Source: Pascua guehoae
Taxonomy: Eukaryota > Basidiomycota > Tremellomycetes > Trichosporonales > Trichosporonaceae
DNA: 47,353 bases
Direction of reading: 5' to 3'
NCBI GenBank assembly: GCA_001600415.1
Contig: BCJX01000011.1
Location: forward strand, 1 to 47,353
Below the pieces are notes generated by a model. It was not told the origin of the DNA. It saw nothing but the letters and a program-made list of their open reading frames with translations, and made no database searches. Positions 41,249 to 47,353 of the stretch are shown here, piece after piece (the first letter of the stretch is position 1; each line of letters starts with the position of its first letter). The position numbers were made by a program, and so were the translations under genes.

Positions 41249-43309
41249 GAAGGGGTTCGAGGTGGATGGTGGGGAGAGAAGGAGTTGTGGTGGTGGTTAA
41301 AGAGAGTGTGTATGTAAAAAGAGGGTGGTTGTGCAAGGGATCAGTGCAGTGTAACCCAGGTGCAGGTGCAGTGGTGGTTGGTGGCCGGTGGGTTGGGTCT
41401 GGGTTTGGGTTTGGGATGTAAAGACAGAGACGAGCAAAAAGGCGGTGGAAACGGGGACCAAAGGTTTACAAAAGGGAAGGGGGAAGGAAAGGACAGGGGG
41501 AGGCAATGCGGACAGCCTTGTGGGCGGCAGAGTGCCTTGTCATGCCATGCCGTGCTGGACCACCCTGTAAAACTACCCGGGTGCCTGGACCCTCCTGGTC
41601 AGTGGCCAAATTAGACACGAGCGCATCAGAGCAGAGGCAATTTTGAGAGACCAATCTGGGGATCCGGCATTTGTGGCAGTATTTTGGCAGCAGGTGGCCA
41701 GAGGTGGCATAGGTTGTTGGGGCAAGGAAGAAACAAAACGGGGGGGTGCGGAACAGACAGGGCGAGAAAAGGGGTACAACCCTCATTACCCCCTGGATTC
41801 CGTTTCTTGCATACCAGGCGGTCCGTGTAGTGTCTTCCCCTCCCAGGCCCTTGCTTCCCCTTCTTCCCTTTTCCCCTCCTTCTGAGCCGGCCGCGACAAG
41901 TTGTGTACCGGGCCTTGTACCGGCTAGCGCCACCCACCCCCGTGCCCTGTTTATTTTTCCCCTTTTTGGACAGAGACGGTTTGAATGCCCGTGCCTCCCG
42001 GGGCCACTCGAGTGAGTGGATTGATTGATTGATTGATTGATTCATGGGCCAGTCAGTGTAGTCCATCGCATACGCGCCACTAGCGCCACTAGCGCCATTT
42101 CCTTGGCCATGCCTCGTACAGTACACGCCTTGGCTTGGGTCCAGCTCGAGCATCAAGCGCGCGCCTGGGACCCGATCGGCCAAGACACTGCCCAAGACAT
42201 CCCAAGACAATAATCTTGCAACAATCCGGGCCCATGTCACGGCGCACCGGGCGTTGTTGGGATGCGTTTGCGTATTCTTCCAGGGTGTATACCGGGTGCC
42301 CCTAGCGGCCGCTCCGTGTGGCTGGACCTTCCATAACAGACAGACAGACAGACACCTCCGTGGTTCCGTGACGCCCCCCCCGTTGTTGTTACCTCGGTCA
42401 GACGGTACGGTAGACAATTGGACGACAGAGCCCCTGCTTAGGAAGCAAAAGTCGAGCAGGTTCTTTGGTCATACGATCAACATGGCTTGGACATATTACA
42501 GTCAAATAACAAAGCTGGGTTTGGCTATGACCTGGTCGTGGTTCCACAGGGGCCCATGGGCCATGGGGCAATGTGGCAATCAACCTTCAGAACGATCAGA
42601 ACTCGAACCCAACAGCGTCATCAGAGCGATTTCACCCCCACTGCTCTTGGTTGAGTCGATGGCCGCGCCGAGCTCCGGGCTGAACGGGACCGAGTTTAGC
42701 GAGCACTGGCCATGTGTACACGCAGGCCATCATCAGTCTCCAACGCCACAGCCATGGCTGTCGCATGGCGAGGCCACACAGAGTCACGATGGCAGTGGAC
42801 ATGCGGTACCAGCGCCACGGCCGTACCAAAAGGGCGTCGCCTCAATATCATTTGTTTGTTTAGCTACAGCAGCTGCATCTCTCTTGCTGAAGCGTCATCG
42901 CCGGACAGCCTTGCACACTCCTCCATCGTTAATACACAACGAGTGTGCCTCACAAACACTCGAAATGCGTGGAACGCACACGGCTGGTACAGTGTGTTAT
43001 CCGGTTCTGGGAGTGTTGTGTACAAGAGGCCTCTTATCACTTATCATCTTCGCAACCACATTGTAGAGCGTACACACTCCCACTGTCGATACGGTGGAGA
43101 TGGTTGATGGAGACGGCGCCGAGAAGAAACTCGAGGAAATCAAGACAACCTGGAGGTGCAAAGGCACGTGATCAGGGCAGAGTGACGCATCGAGTGGGGC
43201 AACGCATGACGCATCAACACAACATGACAGCCAGCCAAGCCATGCAAGCCACAATAACTCTAGTTTGGCTTGGTGCCGCTTCTGTTGGCTTGCATCCGCT
43301 CTATTCACC
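41056..43309. other. Gene-free stretch with microsatellites
   Basis: 2.25 kb. (GA)n at 41217-41242 probably lies in the leader or promoter of the GPI-protein gene, (TGAT)n at about 42018-42042, (ACAG)n at about 42337-42352. A 270-codon plus frame at 42254-43066 has no domain, no splice support and mixed composition; I do not call it. Confidence 0.45.
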
Positions 43310-44644
43310 ATGCTGCGTTCAGCATACTTTGCGGCACTCGCAGTCGTTGCCGTTGCAATCACTCACGGCCATGGTGAGTGCCCTCGATGCGGTGCTGGTC
43401 GTCGGCAGGATCAGTGGCAGTACTGGGCGATCAACTCCCACAAGTCGCCTTATCGCTCGTCGCCGGTTCAGAGTCGGGTGGTGCGATAATGGCATTGGGC
43501 ACCTAGCGGACATGACTTGCGAGTGATCGAGCAGACAGGGGCATCCATCGCCTATCACCCAGTTGATAGTTGGTAGCTACTCGCCATCAACTGGGTGCCC
43601 ATCATCAGTAGCCAGTGCCGCACCCACCGCCCACAGTGCCGCGTCCCATTTGGTTCTTATTGCTCACGCCCACCTCCTCGTCACTATACCCGTGCAACCC
43701 ATCCTAACACCCCAGTCCTCCCCATCATGCGCCGCTACGCGATCCTTGGGCCCGCATGCCTTACGCAGCCAGGTGTGGAACGGTATGCGTTTCCGGGCGA
43801 GCTCGACGTGCTCAACAACCTGCTGTGCAAGCTCAACACGGTCTTTTGGGGGGTGCGCGACTCGCCGACGTCGGCCCCGCTGATGCAGACGTTTGGGGGC
43901 GTGTTTGTGGCCGTCGTCATGATCTCGGTGTACGAGTCGTTCCGGCCGAGTGCGCGGCGCTCGTGGCCTGCGCGCGGGGCATGGCTCTTCCTGCTCGTAT
44001 CGCAGGTCGTTCTCGCTGCGGTCGGGATGCCAATCTACTTTGCGTTTGCGTCGCGCACCCTCCCGCGCGGTCCCGGGGCGGTGACGAACCGCCCCGCCGC
44101 AGCGTACGCGTGGACGGCGCTGCTGTCGACTGTCCTCGGCCTCGCGGTCCCCACTGCAGGGCTCGACGTGACGCACTGGTCGTACCGCGCACTGAGCATT
44201 TGGCAAATCTTCCCCGTCTACGTTTTCGCCCTCAACCTCGTCCTCCCTCATCTCCTGGGCTGGACGCGCTCCCGCATCCCGCCCATCATCCTCATCGCAG
44301 TCCTCGCCACTGCACAGTCGGTCGCCGCCCAGCGCGTCTCCTTTGCCTCGCCCTATTCCTTTGCCGACGCTTACATCAAGCCATGGACCGACGCTTTTGC
44401 GCCCAACGCCACCCTCTCCGAGGCAGGCCAGCTCGTCTTTGTCGCAGACTATGCCCTCACGACACTTGCCGCCGGGTCCTGGGCTGTCCTCGCCCTCAAG
44501 CCCAGGACGGTTGGGGCGACGATCGCGTACGCGCTCGCCCTTGTCGTGTTGAGTGTCGTCGCCGGGCCCGGCGCGGGTATTGTCATCCTCTGGGCGTATG
44601 GCGAAATCAGGGCCGAGGGTGTCCCGCATGGCAAGAGTGACTGA
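43310..44644 (+). CDS. Multipass membrane protein of unknown function
   Basis: Exons 43310..43373 and 43716..44644; 330 aa. Exon 1 codes MLRSAYFAALAVVAVAITHGH, a signal peptide or first membrane helix. Splicing (GTGAGT, branch TCCTAACAC, CAG) joins it in frame to LPIMRRYAILGPAC; otherwise the start would be ATG 43727. Seven further hydrophobic segments are visible, among them FGGVFVAVVMISVY, LFLLVSQVVLAAVGM, TALLSTVLGLAV, IFPVYVFALNLVLP, IILIAVLATA, DYALTTLAAGSWAV and IAYALALVVLSVVAG. It resembles fungal integral membrane proteins near biosynthetic clusters, but I do not recognise a family. Exon 2 is intact over 929 nt. Confidence 0.75.
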
Positions 44645-45856
44645 GCGGGGTAATGTCGGCGGATGGGGCACAGTGATCGAGCGAGGGGGCGATCGTTCCC
44701 ATGCGGGTGCTGCAGCCCTACCCGTGCGCTGTGCAGCCATGCTTCTTTCGGCGTGAGACCTGTTTTCATGCTTCTGAGTGTAGTGCTTCATGGGCAGTAT
44801 CAAAGTGCTGTCCCCGAGCGTCGATGTGCCGCCCGCGAGTACAGTATCAAAGTTCCGTCCGCAAAGTCTTTAACATATCTAGAGCTTGGAGTTCCGACCT
44901 CGAGTTCGAACCCAAGCCGAAATTATGCAACAGGCATAGAGTAGCTCTCCTTGCAAGAAGTTTACGCGGAGGAGGAACGCTTCGGCCAGCAATCGTGATA
45001 CCTCCTGGAGGGGATAGTAAGGCTCACGAGCGTTCGGGCCACATTTCAGAAGAGTGGTCATGGTATCGCCCCTGATGGTCGACCCGTGTTATCTCACTTT
45101 GCTTCTTTCATTCTGCCATCATGGATCGCAGGACCTTTGACTTTCGGCACGCAGTTCCCCAGCTTCATCACAGGCAGCAACTGCTGGAATACTGCTGCGG
45201 AATATGGCTACGCCGCTACACCACTCTGCCGCTGCGCCGACGTAAGATGCAAGAACAGAGTACAGTGGCACCGCTCGATGCGCCGTTGCTCGCAAGTGTC
45301 TTATACAAGCCGTACCGCAATGTCCCATGGCGTGAAGTCCACACATGACATTGAGGCATTCAGAAGAGCCAAAGACAGCCTACCTCAGTACCCGTAGTCG
45401 TGTCTCACCTCGGCCATTACGCCATTACCCAGCCATGGTGAGCATTCATCACCGGCCTGGACGCTATCAGGGCAGTGAGAAACGGGGGACCTGGTTGTTT
45501 GGTTCGCCTGCCCCAAGCGGCCAAGCTCAGCTTAGTCACGGAACCAAAACCAACTTGGGAATTCGATATTACCTAAATACACGTGCTCAGCCAATCGCTG
45601 TGCGATCCGCCATTTGCCGCGCACATGGGCAGACGGGTCGTACGGCCGTACGGGTGGTGCACGGTGAGTGGCCGCTACTGCCGGCGGCACGAGTGACACC
45701 ACCGCCGACGCACGCAATGGCGATCCAGATAGCGAGAGATCCGCCTGGGGCAGACAGAAAACGTCGTCTGGATCTCACTTGTGGTTGCCTTGACTTGTCC
45801 TCGTCCTCGTCCTTGTCCTCTTTCCGCCCTCTTCACACACGCACACAGTACACACG
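44645..45856. other. Gene-free spacer
   Basis: 1.2 kb with several short frames but none supported. The last 150 bp are probably the promoter of the phosphatase gene. Confidence 0.4.
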
Positions 45857-47258
45857 ATGAGGCGCATGCCCCGAGTCTACCTCCTCCGCCACGGTACGCC
45901 CGCCCGCCCGGCAGCGCTAACCCGCAGGCGAGACCGAGTGGTCCATCAATGGTGAGTACCAACGTCGCGACGGGCGCGGGCGTGTTGTCCAACTGTCACC
46001 TGACGCTGACGCCAGGCCGTCATGTGAGATCCCCCGAACCGACAGTGCTTACCCCAGACGGGCGTGTCGGATATCCCACTGACGGCGAATGGGGAGCGGA
46101 TGGTGGTGGAGATGGGCAAGCGGGTCGTGGGCGAGGATAGTGAGTGGGCGGGGTGTTTGGGGTTGTGGTTGTTTGCGTTGGGTGTGGGGCGTGCGGTGTG
46201 GGGTGACGGTTGTCCTTTGTGCTGGCGCAATGTGGTGTTTACGCGTCCTGCGGAGCCACTTGGCTGTCTGCGTCTTATGTCCATTGCTGCGTATATGACT
46301 GGCAGGGTTTGTCCCTACCGAACAATGGACTGGGGCCAACACGTTTCTCATTGTGGAATCGGGTGTCAGGGGGGAGGGGCTTCGAGAGAAAGAGAGAGAG
46401 AGGGAAGATGAGACCGCGCAAGGAGGGGTGAGTGGGTTGGATGAAGTGGTGGGGGCTGGAGGGGGACGAGGCGGCGAGAAGGTGGTGCGATGGGGCCATG
46501 TGCCCTCCCTAGTGCCCGCCCGTCACCGTCGCCGACGTAACGCCGCTGAGCTCAACGCAAGCTATGAGTGAACCTGCTTGGGCTGAGTTGGCCTGCGTTG
46601 TCCCGTGTTACTGGGCCCGCACACTCTACCGCGGCCATGAACCGAATGATTCGCTTGTCCATTGGGGCAGCCTGTCGGGTATTGAGCATGAGGCGAGGGG
46701 TGTGCAGAGCGGGATCGAGGCTGGCCATTGTTAGTCGGCGGGGTGGTGATCGTGCCGCGAGGATGGTCCAGGGCGGGGTTGAGGTTGGTTGTCGTGATAG
46801 CCTGTCGGGTATTGACCACGATTTGGGATAACATGAGCGGGGTTGCTGTTGATTGTTGTGATAGCCTGTGTGGTGGTTACCGCGTCCTGTGCGCGAGCCA
46901 CCTGGCCTGTCTGCGTCATATTTCCATGGCCTACATTTCCCCTCCTCGATACTGCACCCTCTCATCCCCGTCACCATCGCGGAACCCATCTACACTCTCC
47001 CAACACAAACTCCGCACCCCAACCCAACCCTCCCATGGTTACCTCCGACGCACCCTACTGCCGCTAACACCAGAACTCATCCACCCCCACCGCCTGCGGC
47101 ACATTTTCATCTCGCCGCGCAAGCGCGCGCAGCGCACCGCCGAGCTCATCTTTGGCGACAATACGCCCGACGAGTGCGCGGTCACCACCGACCCCGACGT
47201 CGCCGAGTGGGACTATGGCAAGTATGAGGGCATGCTCACAAAGGATATCCGCAAGGAT
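45857..47258 (+). CDS. Phosphoglycerate-mutase-family phosphatase (SHB17-like), 5' part
   Basis: Exons 45857..45893, 45928..45951, 46016..46023, 46058..46139, 47074..47258; the gene continues beyond the window. Histidine-phosphatase fold: VYLLRHGETEW (phosphohistidine about residue 12), SINGRHTGVSDIPLT, then FISPRKRAQRTAE and VAEWDYGKYEGM. The TGVSDIPLT and WDYG.YEG motifs fit yeast Shb17 sedoheptulose-1,7-bisphosphatase, which feeds riboneogenesis; a TIGAR-like fructose-2,6-bisphosphatase is possible. Exon 3 is only 8 nt. Intron 4 is 934 nt and contains diverged direct repeats. The next donor appears to be the start of the GT microsatellite after IRKD. Confidence 0.85.
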
Positions 47259-47353
47259 GTGTGTGTGTGTGTGTGGGGGGGGGGGGGGTGATGTGTGTGT
47301 GTGTGTGTGGGGGGGGGGGTGTGTATGTGTGTGTGTGTGTGTGGGGGGGGGGG
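47259..47353. repeat. GT microsatellite and poly-G at the window end
   Basis: Alternating (GT)n and G runs of 9-14 fill the last 95 bases, interrupting the phosphatase gene inside an intron. Such sequence is prone to assembly error, so the true structure here is uncertain. Confidence 0.85.

Noticed and set aside
42254..43066. 270-codon plus frame
   Set aside because: No domain, no leader or splice support, and it contains microsatellite-derived sequence.
44896..44925. tRNA on the minus strand from a B-box-like GGGTTCGAACTC
   Set aside because: T stem and acceptor do not pair and no A box lies upstream.

Overview
The window looks like nuclear DNA from a GC-rich basidiomycete yeast, most likely a tremellomycete (Trichosporonales or a relative). 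The evidence is compact genes broken by many 35-60 nt GT-AG introns with CTRAY branch points, clearly fungal housekeeping genes, and a chromodomain-type Ty3/Gypsy element. I rebuilt exons by eye from splice signals and phase; no alignment or search was run.

Layout. 1-1820: no supported gene. 1821-10008: an almost complete 8.2-kb LTR retrotransposon (chromovirus) with 397-bp LTRs, a predicted self-priming site, degenerate gag and pol, and, antisense between pol and the 3' LTR, an intact spliced gene for a 563-aa protein with a Zn2Cys6-like cysteine cluster. 10009-11671: gene-free, with a CpG-free tract. 11672-28669: a dense housekeeping block: a 1616-aa chromodomain protein (-), ATP11 (-), a probable MED18 (+), UBA2 (-), BRF1 (+) and a Cdc3-type septin (-). 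28670-35207: a gene-poor accessory stretch with a cluster of TA-flanked MITEs, a broken MDR oxidoreductase gene, a tRNA-Gly relic and several hairpins. 35208-47353: LEA1/U2A' (+), an acyl-protein thioesterase (-), a probable GPI-anchored secreted protein (-), a multipass membrane protein (+) and the 5' part of a phosphoglycerate-mutase-family sugar phosphatase (+) that runs into GT/poly-G sequence at the window end.

The host genes do unrelated core jobs (RNA polymerase III initiation, SUMO activation, splicing, septin scaffold, F1-ATPase assembly) and share mainly divergent promoters (ATP11/MED18, UBA2/BRF1) and convergent 3' ends (MED18/UBA2, BRF1/septin, LEA1/thioesterase).

The most notable signals are linked. 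All 14 differences between the two LTRs are transitions at CpG sites. The two premature stops in gag and pol are TGA where CGA would be expected. A 353-bp tract just outside the element has no CpG. This fits CpG methylation and deamination, or a CpG-directed RIP-like process, acting on repeats. In the same element the antisense zinc-cluster gene is still open and carries an intron on the opposite strand to the genomic RNA, so it would survive retrotransposition. I consider that gene the best candidate for an undescribed system here.
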